Part shown: piece by piece, positions 25,088 to 34,872 of the stretch
How positions within the stretch are numbered: the stretch's first letter is position 1
How the letters are laid out: each line of letters starts with the position of its first letter
Assembly: GCA_016781505.1 (NCBI GenBank)
Contig: JADDQF010000051.1
Coordinates: 1-55,293 of the forward strand
DNA length: 55,293 nucleotides
Origin: a bacterium
GTDB lineage: Bacteria; Chloroflexota; Chloroflexia; Chloroflexales; Kallotenuaceae
Reading direction: 5' to 3'
The notes under the pieces: model-generated
Told to the model about the DNA's origin: nothing
Seen by the model: only the letters and a program-made list of their open reading frames with translations
The model's database searches: none
Made by a program: the position numbers and the translations under genes

Positions 25088-25155
25088 GCCTTTAGCCGAT
25101 TGTGAACATGTATTTACGTGCTTCCTGTTTCACATAAATCTAGTCTAGCGGAAGC

Positions 25156-25176
25156 TTGTGACAGGTACGGTCACAA
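25156..25176. repeat. Inverted repeat between two minus-strand genes
   Basis: TTGTGAC-N7-GTCACAA forms a perfect 7-bp palindrome with a short spacer. It lies 13 bases past the stop of the histidine phosphatase gene and about 70 bases upstream of the -35 at 25082. It could be an operator or a weak terminator. Confidence 0.45.
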
Positions 25177-25188
25177 TATGACCCGGCC

Positions 25189-25782
25189 CTACAGGTGAGC
25201 ATAATCGTTGAGCACCACGATCTGCGGATTGCCACCGAATTCGATCAGCGATAGCGCACAATTCTCCGGCGCATAATCACGCCAAGCACCGCCATGGCCT
25301 ACCGACCAGATCGAGAGGGCGGTGCTGATCACGCCGCCATGACTAACCGCCACAATCGTCTCCCAAGGATGAGCCATCACCAAGCCATACAACGTGCCCA
25401 TGATGCGCTCAACAAACTCGCGCGCCGACTCACCGCCCGGATAACGTTGGTCCGGATCACGAGGCGCTGCCACGGTCAGCTGTACCGACAAAACTCCTTC
25501 AAGCTCGCCGAGGTGCATCTCCTGCAGCCCATCCCGCGGCCGCGGCTCCAGCTCCAGCACCTCACCGATCACCGCGGCGGTAAGCCGGGCGCGGAGCAGC
25601 GAGCTGGTGTAGACAGCTTGTACCACGGGATAATCACGTTTGATCCGCGCCGCTATGGCAGCCGCTTGCTGCCGCCCGCGCCGGGTAAGCGGGTCATCGC
25701 CGCGCCCCTGCATACGCCCGGCAACATTGGCCTCGGTTTCGCCATGCTGGACCAAGATAAGCCGAGAAACGGACGAAGTCAT
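25189..25782 (-). CDS. Histidine phosphatase-superfamily enzyme (phosphoglycerate mutase-like)
   Basis: This 197-residue phosphatase carries the catalytic histidine motif LVQHGETEAN (in place of the classic RHG), then YTSSLLRARLTA, EMHLGELEG and the second histidine VSHGGVIST. It belongs to the branch-1 phosphoglycerate mutase/phosphatase superfamily and could be an acid phosphatase or a cofactor-pathway phosphatase. The substrate is not readable. The frame is open from 25800, but the ATG at 25782 follows AAAGGA. It is followed by a palindrome at 25156-25176. The thioesterase gene lies upstream on the same strand about 85 bases away. Confidence 0.88.
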   Translation of the reverse strand: MTSSVSRLILVQHGETEANVAGRMQGRGDDPLTRRGRQQAAAIAARIKRDYPVVQAVYTSSLLRARLTAAVIGEVLELEPRPRDGLQEMHLGELEGVLSVQLTVAAPRDPDQRYPGGESAREFVERIMGTLYGLVMAHPWETIVAVSHGGVISTALSIWSVGHGGAWRDYAPENCALSLIEFGGNPQIVVLNDYAHL

Positions 25783-25867
25783 GCCGGATCCTTTGCGCAT
25801 AGCCCGCCATTGTCAGGTGGGCCTAAAGTGACTGCTTCGGGCTTCACCAGCGCAGGTAGCGCCGGAG

Positions 25868-26281
25868 TTACTCCAACGCCGCGTTGTCATGGGCAACCGC
25901 GTCCCGAAAGGCCTGCGGGACGGCTTCGGAGCGGCCCGCGGCGTAGTTAAACCATACCTGCACGGTTCGGCCACGCGCCAACAGTTCCGCGGTTGCAGGC
26001 CGCTGCAGGCCATACTCCATCACAAAGCTTTTGGTACCGATCTCGCTTACCCGCACCCCGATCAGCAGATCGTCGTTGAAGTAGGCCGGCTTGAGGTATG
26101 TGACAGTCGCCTCGGCCACAATAAAGGCTAGATCTTGAAGCCTGGTACCACCACTCAGCTGCAGGCCGTAGCCAACCCGCGCGTGCTCGAAGTACGTAAG
26201 ATACACCGCATTGTTAACATGGCCGAGCACATCCAGATCGCGGAATCCGACTCGCAGCGGCATGGTGTAAGGGTACGCCAC
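25868..26281 (-). CDS. Acyl-CoA thioesterase (4HBT hot-dog fold, YbgC-like)
   Basis: The 137-residue length and the sequence (FRDLDVLGHVNNAVYLTYFEHAR at residues 13-35) match YbgC/4-hydroxybenzoyl-CoA thioesterase-type hot-dog proteins, where the Asp in the DxxGHVNN motif attacks the thioester. VTYLKPAYFNDDLLIGV is the typical second strand pair. It likely hydrolyses an acyl-CoA or acyl carrier protein substrate in the cytoplasm. It lies about 100 bases downstream of the peptide-deformylase-like gene. The start codon is not backed by a strong ribosome site. Confidence 0.87.
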   Translation of the reverse strand: MAYPYTMPLRVGFRDLDVLGHVNNAVYLTYFEHARVGYGLQLSGGTRLQDLAFIVAEATVTYLKPAYFNDDLLIGVRVSEIGTKSFVMEYGLQRPATAELLARGRTVQVWFNYAAGRSEAVPQAFRDAVAHDNAALE

Positions 26282-26379
26282 AGATTCCTCCTCGCCCTAC
26301 ATGTTGTGTAAGCCCCGCCCTCCCAACCTCACGCTCACGTTTCAGCAAAAACCTGGCGCGGCCGATGAGACCAAGCTGT

Positions 26380-26904
26380 CTAACCGGTTGGCGGCTGCGC
26401 TGTTCGTTGCCGTGCACGTTCTCCGGCCGTACATATGGTTGCAAGATCGGGCTCGCGATCAAGCCAAACTAAGCCATCCAGGTGATCGATCTCGTGCTGG
26501 ATCAGGCGGGCAAGCTCGCCGTCAACGTCGAAGCGCTGGGCAGCGCCGGCTGCATCCTCGGCTACCACCACGACTCGTTCGGGACGGTAGACCTGGCCCC
26601 AGATCGAGCCAAAGGCGATGCACCGCTCGTACTCGACCGTTTGGGTCCGGCTCCATGATTCAAAGCGCGGATTGATCAGCACCAGCCGCTGCGTTTCATA
26701 GGTTAACACAACGACGCGCAGCGCCACACCGACGACCGGCGCGGCTAATGCACGGCCCCAGCCGTGGCGCTGCCGGAAATCGTCCAAGGTGTCCCATAAG
26801 TCCCCAAGCAACGCCTGGATCTCGGGAGCTGCAATCTGATCGACCGGCTGCGCCGGCTGACGCAGCCGTGGATCCCCTAGCTCAAGCGTTTGAAGCACGG
26901 GCAT
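26380..26904 (-). CDS. Divergent peptide deformylase-like protein
   Basis: The 174-residue protein has the deformylase fold. HEIDHLDG (the HExxH metal site) and a central Cys in ERCIAFG, the counterpart of EGCLS, can bind the metal. Motif 1 is changed: the usual GxGxAAxQxG reads GRALAAPVVG, so the Gln that contacts the substrate is replaced by Val. That casts doubt on normal N-formyl-methionine removal. It may be a second, altered deformylase, and a standard def gene may exist elsewhere in the genome. Its start is at the ATG at 26904. The isoaspartyl peptidase gene ends 31 bases upstream on the same strand. Confidence 0.78.
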   Translation of the reverse strand: MPVLQTLELGDPRLRQPAQPVDQIAAPEIQALLGDLWDTLDDFRQRHGWGRALAAPVVGVALRVVVLTYETQRLVLINPRFESWSRTQTVEYERCIAFGSIWGQVYRPERVVVVAEDAAGAAQRFDVDGELARLIQHEIDHLDGLVWLDREPDLATICTAGERARQRTAQPPTG

Positions 26905-26935
26905 TGTGAACTCCTTGGTTTATGGACGGCTGCCG

Positions 26936-27877
26936 CTACTCTTTAGCCGTTAAGTCGACCACCAGCCGGGGCTCTTCCACAGGCGTCGTCATCTCCGGCG
27001 TCATCCATACGAAGGTCCGCCCGGGGACCGTGGTCATGCCAATCGGCCGGCCATCCCGATTGATCGCCACCAAATTCATGATCGCATGTTCGGGCGCATC
27101 CGTGGCCGCCGCAAGATCACGCATGGCTTGACGGCACGCTTGTTCCAAGCCAAAGCCAAGCCGTTGATACAACACAACCGAGTGCGCCGTACTACAGCGC
27201 AGCGCGAGCTCACCCCACCCCGTGCAGGCACACGCGCCATAGCGATTATCCGCATAATTACCGGCGCCAATGATCGGGGAATCGCCGAGACGACCAGGGT
27301 ACTTCCAGGCCCAGCCACTGGTACTCACCGCGCAAGCGATATTGCCTGCGCTATCCTGAGCGATGAAATTTACCGTACCCGCCGCGTGCTCGGGGTCGGC
27401 AGTAATGCGGGCGAGACGGGCCAAATTTCCCGCGATGCCATCATTGAGCCAGTCGCGCTTGTCTGCGGGCAGCGCACCACTCAGCCCTTGCCGGTACACT
27501 TCCGCGGCTGCCTCGGTCAGCAAGTTTTCCTGCTCAAAGCCCATCTCGGCCGCAAAGCGCGCAGCGCCCTCGGCGGTCAGCAACACATGGGGCAGCTCTT
27601 CCATGACCTTGCGCGCAACCGATATCGGGTGCTTGTAGCCTTTGAGCGCGCCGACGGCGCCCGCATGGAGCGTTCGCCCGTCCATGATCGACGCGTCGAG
27701 CTCGACCTCACCCAGCAAGTTGGGATAGCCGCCATAGCCAACTGTGTGGTCGTCTGGATTTGCCTCAACCAGCCGCGTCGCCGCCTCAACAGCATCCAGC
27801 GCGGTGCCGCCATCACGCAGAATCGCGACCGCTGCCTGTATGCCTACAATCCCATTCGCACTTGTCACAATAATCAT
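26936..27877 (-). CDS. Ntn-hydrolase, N4-glycosylasparaginase/isoaspartyl peptidase type
   Basis: This 313-residue protein belongs to the N4-(beta-N-acetylglucosaminyl)-L-asparaginase/isoaspartyl peptidase family. A precursor cleaves itself before a catalytic Thr, here near residue 169 in AAGTVNFIA, and the processed chains form the active site. GDSPIIGAGNYAD and GWGELALR supply substrate-binding residues, and GYGGYPN and SIMDGRTL are typical N-terminal segments. It could process glycoasparagine or isoaspartyl/beta-aspartyl peptides. No signal peptide is seen. The start at 27877 gives MIIVTSANGIVGI and a near-complete N-terminus, with no strong ribosome site. Confidence 0.87.
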   Translation of the reverse strand: MIIVTSANGIVGIQAAVAILRDGGTALDAVEAATRLVEANPDDHTVGYGGYPNLLGEVELDASIMDGRTLHAGAVGALKGYKHPISVARKVMEELPHVLLTAEGAARFAAEMGFEQENLLTEAAAEVYRQGLSGALPADKRDWLNDGIAGNLARLARITADPEHAAGTVNFIAQDSAGNIACAVSTSGWAWKYPGRLGDSPIIGAGNYADNRYGACACTGWGELALRCSTAHSVVLYQRLGFGLEQACRQAMRDLAAATDAPEHAIMNLVAINRDGRPIGMTTVPGRTFVWMTPEMTTPVEEPRLVVDLTAKE

Positions 27878-27982
27878 AGCTGCATGTCTCCGATCATTTT
27901 TCGATTATAGCAGGGGTCCGGGCTTGGCACGGCTGGAGCGCACGCGGGCGCCTGGCGGCAACCAACGCTCCGGCTTTGGGAG

Positions 27983-28909
27983 CTAAAACAGGCGCTCCTG
28001 CTGAACCGTTATGGCCCCTGTCTTGGTGATGCCAAGCGCAGCAGCCAGGGCGCGCGCGCCTGCTTTGCCCGGTCGCAGCCGGCGAACATTGGGCGGGAGC
28101 GCTGCGCCGGGAGCTAAGCCCCAAATAAAGGCGGGCACGCCTAATGAGCGGGCCGCAGCGAGGGTTGGTTCAGCATGCGCCCCGTGCGGCGTGCCGACAA
28201 CCACTGCTCGCGATAGTCCAACCACCGTTGCTGGCAGGCAGGGGATGGCAGCGGCGGCAAGGGCACTGTGCAGCTGTGCCGTTGGCGGCGCTGTGGAAAG
28301 CAGCGTTGTGGCGCCTTGAACCACCTGCTGCCACACATTGGGCGCCAGGCGCTGCCGGGCCAGCAGCAAACCAAAGGGCACACCCAAAAGGCGGGGAGCT
28401 GGGGCATCCGGCGCGATCTCGGGCTCGAACGCGGCTAGGGCAAGCTGGGACAACGCCGAGCGGGACAGCTCGGCCCAGGCAGCTCCGCTCTCCGCGGTAA
28501 ACGCATCCGGCTTAACTACCACCGCCAGCTGCTCCAGCACCGGCCACGCGCCCAGCACATACACGACCATCGGGGGGTGTTGCAGGTCGCGTAAGCGTTG
28601 GGGATAGGTTGGGGCGGCCAGCGGCAGCGGGATAATACCGAGCCGCTGCAGGCCCTTAAGACCCGCCGCTACCTGGGGCACCTCGCGTGCGCCCGCCACG
28701 ATTTTGGCGACCAAGGCCGGCGGCACACCCTGCTCCCGGAGCGCACGCGACGACAGCTGCATGATGGCGGTGGCTGAGCCGACCGTTGCCAACAGCTGGA
28801 GCAGCAGGGTTGCGGTCATCCCCGGCAGCTGGCACAGCCAAAAAGCGACCGGATCAGGCTGAAGCTCCGCATTCACAGTGATGTACACTTCTGGTTGTTC
28901 ACGCTGCAC
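27983..28909 (-). CDS. Divergent DprA (SMF)-like protein
   Basis: The 308-residue protein has the DprA layout: a helical N-terminal region (about residues 15-95), the hallmark YPQRLRDLQHPPMVVYVLG (about 104-122), and a Rossmann-like region to about 280. The usual GSR nucleotide-loop motif after the hallmark is missing (VVVKPDAF is there instead), and the RNRxIxGL segment is reduced to LPATVVGLSRAVVV. Classic DprA loads RecA on incoming DNA, but the loss of these motifs suggests a changed or lost function. It starts at a GTG (28909) with no clear ribosome site, so the N-terminus is uncertain. It is divergent from tatA. Confidence 0.72.
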   Translation of the reverse strand: MQREQPEVYITVNAELQPDPVAFWLCQLPGMTATLLLQLLATVGSATAIMQLSSRALREQGVPPALVAKIVAGAREVPQVAAGLKGLQRLGIIPLPLAAPTYPQRLRDLQHPPMVVYVLGAWPVLEQLAVVVKPDAFTAESGAAWAELSRSALSQLALAAFEPEIAPDAPAPRLLGVPFGLLLARQRLAPNVWQQVVQGATTLLSTAPPTAQLHSALAAAAIPCLPATVVGLSRAVVVGTPHGAHAEPTLAAARSLGVPAFIWGLAPGAALPPNVRRLRPGKAGARALAAALGITKTGAITVQQERLF

Positions 28910-28983
28910 GTCACGCTACAGTTGCACGTCCATCGACCGCATTGCCACGTACATTGTAGCAAACGTGCCGCTGAAAACGGCTA

Positions 28984-28992
28984 TGGTATAAT
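28984..28992 (+). promoter_or_regulatory. Extended -10 promoter element of tatA
   Basis: TGG-TATAAT lies 63 bases before tatA. The -35 position is poor, which suits an extended -10 promoter. Confidence 0.55.
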
Positions 28993-29054
28993 GCGCGGGT
29001 GCAAGATCGTATGGGCGCCCTCCGGGCACCCTCTCTGGGCAAAGGAGCACACAC

Positions 29055-29252
29055 ATGATTGCTGGACTTGGTCCTTTTGAATTGTTGATTATTTTGGCGA
29101 TTGTGATCGCGATCTTTGGCGCCGGCAAGCTGGCGGGTATTGGTGGGGCCTTGGGCGGCAGCATCCGCGAGTTCCGGCGCTCAGTGCGTGATGACGAGCC
29201 AGCGCGTCCCACGCTGCGCGACGACGAGCCCCGCGATACTACGCGCGTCTAA
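29055..29252 (+). CDS. tatA: TatA-type twin-arginine translocase subunit
   Basis: This 65-residue protein has an N-terminal membrane helix (about residues 7-21), the FGAGKL hinge motif and an amphipathic helix (ALGGSIREFRRSV) followed by a charged tail. This is the TatA/TatE layout; the protein forms the pore for folded proteins. AAAGGAG precedes the ATG. It stands alone; tatB/tatC are not in this window. A hairpin lies downstream before obg. Confidence 0.9.
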   Translation: MIAGLGPFELLIILAIVIAIFGAGKLAGIGGALGGSIREFRRSVRDDEPARPTLRDDEPRDTTRV

Positions 29253-29277
29253 CGGTGGCACCAAGGAAGGCACGATT

Positions 29278-29301
29278 GAGGGCGCGAGCGGTCGCGCCCT
29301 C
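29278..29301 (+). terminator. Hairpin between tatA and obgE
   Basis: A perfect 10-bp GC-rich stem (29278-29287 with 29292-29301) and GCGG loop lies 25 bases after tatA. It lacks a T tract, so it may attenuate rather than fully stop transcription. Confidence 0.5.
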
Positions 29302-29365
29302 GTTGGCATGATACAGAACGATGGAGCGAGCTCGGCGCTTAGGGCGGCGGGCGCTGGAAACACAC

Positions 29366-30667
29366 ATGGCTGATTTGATCGACCAAGCCCGAATCCTCGT
29401 CAAAGCCGGCGACGGCGGCGATGGGATGGCTACCTTTCGCCGCGAAAAATTCGTTCCGCGTGGTGGACCGAATGGCGGCGACGGCGGAAGCGGAGGCAGT
29501 GTGTACCTTGAAGTTGATCCTCAACTCAACACACTGCTGAAATTCCAGTACGAAACCAAATTTGCAGCTGAGCGAGGCCAGAATGGTGGCTCAGCGCGGA
29601 AAACCGGCCGGAGCGGCAAGGATTTGGTGATTACCGTCCCGCCCGGCACCCTGGCCCGAACCACCATTGACGGTGAAACCTACGAGGTCGACCTGGTAGC
29701 GCCTGGTCAACGTTTGTTAGCCGCCCGCGGCGGCAAGGGTGGCCTGGGCAACGTCCATTTTGCCAATTCCGTCCAGCAAGCGCCGCGGATTGCCGAGCTT
29801 GGCCAGCCCGCGGAAGAACACGAGCTGGAGCTGGAGCTCAAGCTGATCGCCGACGTTGGACTGGTTGGCTATCCGAACGCCGGCAAATCAACCCTGCTGA
29901 GCGCGATCAGCGCCGCGCGGCCCAAAATCGCCGCCTATCCGTTTACCACCCTGGTACCGAACCTGGGCGTGGTCGAAGTTGGCACACAAACGTTTGTGGT
30001 CGCCGATATTCCGGGATTGATCGAGGGAGCGCATACCGGCATTGGACTGGGACACGATTTTCTGCGTCATGTCGAGCGCACGCGCGTCCTGATTCATGTG
30101 GTCGATGTGGCCGGCACGGAAGGCCGCGATCCGTTGGACGATTTTCAGCAGATCAACGAAGAATTGCGACTGTACCAGCCCCAGCTGGCGGAACGACCGC
30201 AGGTGGTGGCGCTCAACAAGCTTGATCTGCCGGATGGGCAGGCGCAGTTTGAGCGGGTGCGTAAAGCGCTGCCGGTAGCCAAAGAAAATATCTTCGGCAT
30301 CTCGGCGGCCACCGGTGAAGGCATTCAACCGCTGGTCCGGCGCGTGGCCGAGATTTTGCGCGACATGCCCAACCCCAATGCGAACCTGCCGCGCTCCGAC
30401 GAAGTGTTGCAGTGGCCGGTGCCGCAGGTCGATCCCAATGCCTTTACCATCACGCCGGAGCAAGATGGGTTCCGGGTGCGCGGCCAGAAGATCGAGAAGC
30501 TGGTCTCGATGCTGAACTTTGCCCAGCCCGAGTCGATTGATCGTCTGCAACGGAACCTGGAAGCAGCGGGGATTTCGGAAGCGCTGCGCGAGGCAGGTAT
30601 CCAAGAAGGCGATACGGTCTACATCGAAAAGGCCGCGCTTGCGTGGAGCGAGGAACTCGGAGCGTGA
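29366..30667 (+). CDS. obgE: Obg GTPase
   Basis: This 433-residue protein has the Obg glycine-rich N-terminal domain ([20 protein letters not shown]), a GTPase domain with G1 [12 protein letters not shown]3 [12 protein letters not shown] and G4 ALNKLDLP, and a C-terminal OCT domain (about residues 350-430). Obg proteins act in 50S ribosome assembly and growth control, and bind ppGpp. The start at 29366 (MADLIDQ) is the family N-terminus, and the upstream frame to 29321 is ignored. Its stop overlaps the GTG start of the glycosyl-phosphotransferase gene (GTGA), tying it to the surface-sugar locus. Confidence 0.95.
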   Translation: MADLIDQARILVKAGDGGDGMATFRREKFVPRGGPNGGDGGSGGSVYLEVDPQLNTLLKFQYETKFAAERGQNGGSARKTGRSGKDLVITVPPGTLARTTIDGETYEVDLVAPGQRLLAARGGKGGLGNVHFANSVQQAPRIAELGQPAEEHELELELKLIADVGLVGYPNAGKSTLLSAISAARPKIAAYPFTTLVPNLGVVEVGTQTFVVADIPGLIEGAHTGIGLGHDFLRHVERTRVLIHVVDVAGTEGRDPLDDFQQINEELRLYQPQLAERPQVVALNKLDLPDGQAQFERVRKALPVAKENIFGISAATGEGIQPLVRRVAEILRDMPNPNANLPRSDEVLQWPVPQVDPNAFTITPEQDGFRVRGQKIEKLVSMLNFAQPESIDRLQRNLEAAGISEALREAGIQEGDTVYIEKAALAWSEELGA

Positions 30668-32229
30668 GCGGGGTGGAAGCACCACAATCGCATCTCGCCA
30701 CCGCGGCGCCGCTCCCCAGCGATGGGCAGCATACAGATATGCCGCTGCCGGGTATGCGCTCGACAGCGCTGCCGGTCAACGTGCGACGGGCGCGGCGGCA
30801 ACGGCTGGAAACCAGCGTGTTGGTGGCGCTGGATGCGCTGGCGATTGTGGGCGGAGGGCTGCTGGCATACTGGCTGCGCTATGTCGTCCAGCTCGATTTC
30901 GGCCGTGAGCTTTTCTTTTATCAACCGCTGGAACGCTTCGGCCGGCTGATCTTGTTGCTGCTCGGCACGACGCTGGCGCTGCTGTGGCTCAAAGGCAGCT
31001 ATCAGCAGCCGCGCAATGCCGCCTGGCTGGGACAGCTGGGTACGCTTGCGAGCAGCACCTTGACGGCGGTTGGATTGTCGATCATCCTCACCTTTTTGTA
31101 TCGACCCAATCAATTTTCTTCCCGCCTGATCTTTATCTACGCGGCCGTGTTGATTTTCGGGCTGCTGGCACTGGGACGGCTCTTGATTGTCAGCTGGCGC
31201 CGGTGGCAGTGGCGTGCCGGGCGGGATCTGGAGCGGGTGCTGGTTGTGGGTGGCACCGGGCTAGGCCGCGAGGTCATGGCCAGCCTGTCTGATAGTGCCG
31301 CCACCGGCTACTGCCTGGTTGGGTATGTCGCTGATCCACCCGATCCCGACGCGCCTGCGCCGCGCTTTACCGCCACAACCTCGGCCCCGCATCTTGGACC
31401 ACTCGCCGCCCTGCCGATGGAGGTGGCCCGGCAGGGGATCGACCATATCATTGTTGCCCTGCCGTTTTGGCAGCACAAAGCGCTGCCGACGGTGGTGCTG
31501 ATGTGTACGCAGCTTGGCATTGATTTTCAGGTCGTGCCCGACTTTTATGAGCTGTCGTTTGACCGGGTGACCATTCAGGAGCTGCGGGGCACGCCGTTGA
31601 TTGGGCTGCGGGAAAACCGCATCAAGGGCGCGAACTACTGGCTGAAACGCATCCTTGACGTGACCTTGGTGCTGCTAACCTTGCCGCTCTGGGGCCTGCT
31701 GGCGCTGCTGATCAGCGTGGCGATCAAGCTGACCTCACGCGGGCCGATCCTGTACACCCAAACCCGCATCGGCCGGCACGGCCATCCCTTTGAGTTTCTG
31801 AAGTTCCGGACCATGGTGGTCAACGCGGACGAGCTGAAGGCCGAACTGCTAGCCCAAAACGATGGCAGCGGCCCGATGTTCAAAATGAAGCACGATCCCC
31901 GCGTAACGCCGATAGGGCGTGTGCTGCGCAAGTATAGCTTGGACGAAATTCCGCAGTTTTTGAATGTGCTGCGCGGCGATATAAGCCTGGTGGGTCCACG
32001 GCCGGCCATCCCCGAAGAAGTGTTTCAGTACGAGACGTGGCATCGGCGCCGCTTGGAAGTAACGCCCGGCATCACCGGGCTGTGGCAGGCGACAGGTCGC
32101 TCGGATACCAGCTTTGACGAGATGGTGCGCCTCGACATTTATTACGCCGAACATTGGTCGTTGTGGCTGGATGTCCGCATCTTGTTGGCCACCATTCCGT
32201 CCGTGCTGAGTGGCCGTGGCGCATACTAG
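30664..32229 (+). CDS. Polyprenyl-phosphate sugar phosphotransferase (initiating)
   Basis: This 521-residue membrane protein starts a lipid-linked glycan by moving a sugar 1-phosphate to undecaprenyl phosphate. It has four to five N-terminal membrane helices (about residues 50-190), a Rossmann-like CoA-binding-type segment ([13 protein letters not shown]) and the C-terminal bacterial sugar transferase domain (about 320-515) with [32 protein letters not shown] and [13 protein letters not shown]. It belongs to the WbaP/CpsE family. The GTG at 30664 shares bases with the obgE stop. It opens the exopolysaccharide locus. Confidence 0.93.
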   Translation: MSGVEAPQSHLATAAPLPSDGQHTDMPLPGMRSTALPVNVRRARRQRLETSVLVALDALAIVGGGLLAYWLRYVVQLDFGRELFFYQPLERFGRLILLLLGTTLALLWLKGSYQQPRNAAWLGQLGTLASSTLTAVGLSIILTFLYRPNQFSSRLIFIYAAVLIFGLLALGRLLIVSWRRWQWRAGRDLERVLVVGGTGLGREVMASLSDSAATGYCLVGYVADPPDPDAPAPRFTATTSAPHLGPLAALPMEVARQGIDHIIVALPFWQHKALPTVVLMCTQLGIDFQVVPDFYELSFDRVTIQELRGTPLIGLRENRIKGANYWLKRILDVTLVLLTLPLWGLLALLISVAIKLTSRGPILYTQTRIGRHGHPFEFLKFRTMVVNADELKAELLAQNDGSGPMFKMKHDPRVTPIGRVLRKYSLDEIPQFLNVLRGDISLVGPRPAIPEEVFQYETWHRRRLEVTPGITGLWQATGRSDTSFDEMVRLDIYYAEHWSLWLDVRILLATIPSVLSGRGAY

Positions 32230-32364
32230 TCGGCTGGCAGCGTCCGAAAGTACTGTCGATCACCAGCGAAACAAGCCACTGCCTTGGTGGTTCTGGCAGA
32301 ATACAATTTTAGTTCCAAGAGAACATATCCAGTTAGCTTACGTTTCTCGTTGTAAAGGAATGGT

Positions 32365-33339
32365 ATGCGCGTTTTGATCACCGGCGGCGCCGGCTTTATC
32401 GGCTCACATTTGTGTGAGCGGTTTTTGCAAGAGGGCCACGACGTTATTGCGATGGATAACCTGCTGACAGGCAATGCCGAAAATATTGCCCATCTCTTTG
32501 GCAACGACCATTTTCGGTTCGTCAAGCACGACGTGACCCACTATATCTATGTGGCCGGTCCGATTGATGCTATTTTACATTTTGCGTCACCGGCCAGCCC
32601 GATCGACTACCTCGAATTACCGATTCAAACCCTGAAAGTGAACGCGTTAGGCACGCACAATGCGCTCGGTCTCGCGATGGAAAAGGGAGCGCGCTTTCTG
32701 CTGGCGTCGACGTCGGAGGTGTATGGCGATCCGTTGATCCATCCGCAGCCGGAGTCCTACTGGGGCAACGTCAACCCGGTCGGGCCGCGCGGCGTGTACG
32801 ACGAGGCGAAGCGCTTCGCCGAAGCGATCACGATGGCCTACCACCGCTCGCATGGCCTTGAAACACGCATCGTGCGCATCTTCAACACGTATGGGCCGCG
32901 CATGCGCTTGGCCGATGGACGGGTAGTGCCCAACTTTATTCAACAGGCGCTGCGCCACGAGCCGCTCACGGTGTATGGCGATGGCGGCCAAACGCGCTCG
33001 TTTCAGTACGTGAGCGATCTGGTCGAGGGCCTGTATAAGCTGCTGCACTCCGACGAGGTCGATCCGGTCAACATCGGCAATCCGCGCGAGTTTACAATCC
33101 GGCAGTTTGCCGAGCTTGTCAACGAAGTAACCAACAATCCGGCCGGCATCACCATCAAGCCCGATCTACGCATCACCGACGATCCGCAAACCCGACAGCC
33201 GGATATCACTCGCGCCTGCTCGATTCTGGGCTGGGAACCGGCGGTCGAGATCGAGGACGGGATTCGCTTAACCGTTCCGTATTTCCGTGAGCAGCTGCGT
33301 CGGCTTGGCCAGCTACCGCCCGACAGACATTCCACCTAA
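32365..33339 (+). CDS. NAD-dependent epimerase/dehydratase, UDP-glucuronate decarboxylase-like
   Basis: The 324-residue short-chain dehydrogenase has GGAGFIGSH (residues 7-15), STSEVYGDP and the catalytic Tyr-x3-Lys [25 protein letters not shown] and [16 protein letters not shown] are typical of UXS, the enzyme that turns UDP-glucuronate into UDP-xylose, so this is the favoured call. AAAGGAA precedes the ATG. It lies 135 bases after the phosphotransferase gene, and only 12 bases separate it from the next gene. Confidence 0.88.
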   Translation: MRVLITGGAGFIGSHLCERFLQEGHDVIAMDNLLTGNAENIAHLFGNDHFRFVKHDVTHYIYVAGPIDAILHFASPASPIDYLELPIQTLKVNALGTHNALGLAMEKGARFLLASTSEVYGDPLIHPQPESYWGNVNPVGPRGVYDEAKRFAEAITMAYHRSHGLETRIVRIFNTYGPRMRLADGRVVPNFIQQALRHEPLTVYGDGGQTRSFQYVSDLVEGLYKLLHSDEVDPVNIGNPREFTIRQFAELVNEVTNNPAGITIKPDLRITDDPQTRQPDITRACSILGWEPAVEIEDGIRLTVPYFREQLRRLGQLPPDRHST

Positions 33340-33351
33340 GGCCAGGATGAC

Positions 33352-34872
33352 ATGGCTTCGCTCAATACTCAGCACCGGCGTGAATGGCTAGGTACCGGCC
33401 TCGCGCTGGCAGCCGCAGTGCCGCTCGTGTTGGCGCTGGCAGCGCTGCCGCTTCCATTTGCCGCAGCGCTGGTGGCCGGCTTAACGGTGGTCACGCTGAT
33501 GGTGGTCGAGCCGGCCTTTGGCTTGTATGCGGCCGTGTTGTCGGTGCCGGTGCAAGACCTGGTGCAGCTTCCGGCCGGCTTAACCGTGACCCAGGCGGTG
33601 GTAGTTCTGGCGTTCGGCGTGTGGCTGTTACAGGTTTTGGCCTATCCTGAGCGCCGCGTTGAGCTTCCGTTGCTCGGACCATGGCTGGTTTTCCTGGCCG
33701 TGCAGCTTGCTTCCATCGTCTTCACGCCATACTCAAAGCTCGAAGGCGTGCTGCAGTTTGCCCGCTGGGTGGCATCCTTTCTGGCGTTTGTGCTCACCCT
33801 CGGCACCATCACCAGCCGCTGGCGGGCCTGGGGGCTGGTCGTTGCGTTGTTGGCCGGACCCGGTTTAGCCGCGCTGTATGGATTGGTTCAATTCGGAATA
33901 CCTGGCCTCGCTCCCGCGAGCTTTTTGATATTAGGCGGCCGTTTTGCGCGGGCATCGGCAACCTTTGGCAAGCCAAATCCTTTCGCGGGCTACCTTAACA
34001 TGGCCTGGCCGCTGGCAACCGCGCTGGCCGTTTATTTTTTCACGCAGCGTGCAGGACTCCAAACCGCTGCGGGGCAGGAGCGGCCAAGGCTGGCCGGCAA
34101 CAACGCCCGATTCGGTCGTCCTGCTCCAGCCGCAACAAAGCAAGGTTGGGGATCGCGCTTGCTTGTTTTACTGTTTGGCGGCTTTGCGCTGCTGCTTTTG
34201 GGCGGTTTATTCGCGTCGTACTCCCGCGGCGGGTGGCTAGGCGCAGTGGCCGGGCTGGGGGTACTAGCGATCGTGGGAGGACGGCGCACCGCGGTGCTGG
34301 CAGGCCTAGCGGTTGTGCTCGGGTTACTGGTCGGGCTGCTGGGCGCGTTCAGCGTCTTGCCGCCCGCGTTGACCGACCGCCTGGGCACCATCACCAACAA
34401 TCTCCGCATCTTTGACGCCGGCGAGATCCCCGTCACGCCCGAAAATTTCGCGATCGTGGAGCGGATGGCCCACTGGCAAGCGGGCTGGCGCATGTTTCAG
34501 GCCCACCCGCTGTTGGGCGTAGGCGTGGGCAACTTTAACGCTGCCTATCCAACCTATTTTGTCGCCCCCTGGTCGATCTCGCAGGGCCACGCCCACAACT
34601 ACTATATTCACACGCTGGCCGAAAGCGGTCTGTTCGGCTTGCTCGCTTACCTGCTGCTGGTTGGCGTGCTACTCCGGGAAGCCCTACACACACGGCAACG
34701 TCTAGCCGGGACCGCCTGGGGGGCGGCAATGGTGGGCGTTTGTGGTATCATTGCCGCCGTTGCTGGGCATAATGTTTTTGAAAATCTGCATGTGCTCAAT
34801 CTGGGCATTCAGCTCAGCAGTGTGTGGGGCTTAGCGATCATTGCACAGCGCTGGAAAGAGGAACAGGCATGA
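33352..34872 (+). CDS. O-antigen ligase/polymerase-family membrane protein
   Basis: This 506-residue protein has about eleven to twelve predicted membrane helices and a large outside loop (about residues 330-430) with RMAHWQAGWRMFQAHPLLGVGVGNF, which contains the His and Gly motif seen in WaaL/Wzy-type proteins. It would link or polymerise glycan repeat units outside the membrane. Its stop overlaps the next gene's ATG (ATGA). Substrate and direction cannot be told from sequence. Confidence 0.85.
   Translation: MASLNTQHRREWLGTGLALAAAVPLVLALAALPLPFAAALVAGLTVVTLMVVEPAFGLYAAVLSVPVQDLVQLPAGLTVTQAVVVLAFGVWLLQVLAYPERRVELPLLGPWLVFLAVQLASIVFTPYSKLEGVLQFARWVASFLAFVLTLGTITSRWRAWGLVVALLAGPGLAALYGLVQFGIPGLAPASFLILGGRFARASATFGKPNPFAGYLNMAWPLATALAVYFFTQRAGLQTAAGQERPRLAGNNARFGRPAPAATKQGWGSRLLVLLFGGFALLLLGGLFASYSRGGWLGAVAGLGVLAIVGGRRTAVLAGLAVVLGLLVGLLGAFSVLPPALTDRLGTITNNLRIFDAGEIPVTPENFAIVERMAHWQAGWRMFQAHPLLGVGVGNFNAAYPTYFVAPWSISQGHAHNYYIHTLAESGLFGLLAYLLLVGVLLREALHTRQRLAGTAWGAAMVGVCGIIAAVAGHNVFENLHVLNLGIQLSSVWGLAIIAQRWKEEQA

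Noticed and set aside
25156-25176. CRP/FNR-type operator
   Set aside because: The TGTGA and TCACA halves are 9 bases apart instead of the usual 6, so only a generic palindrome is reported.
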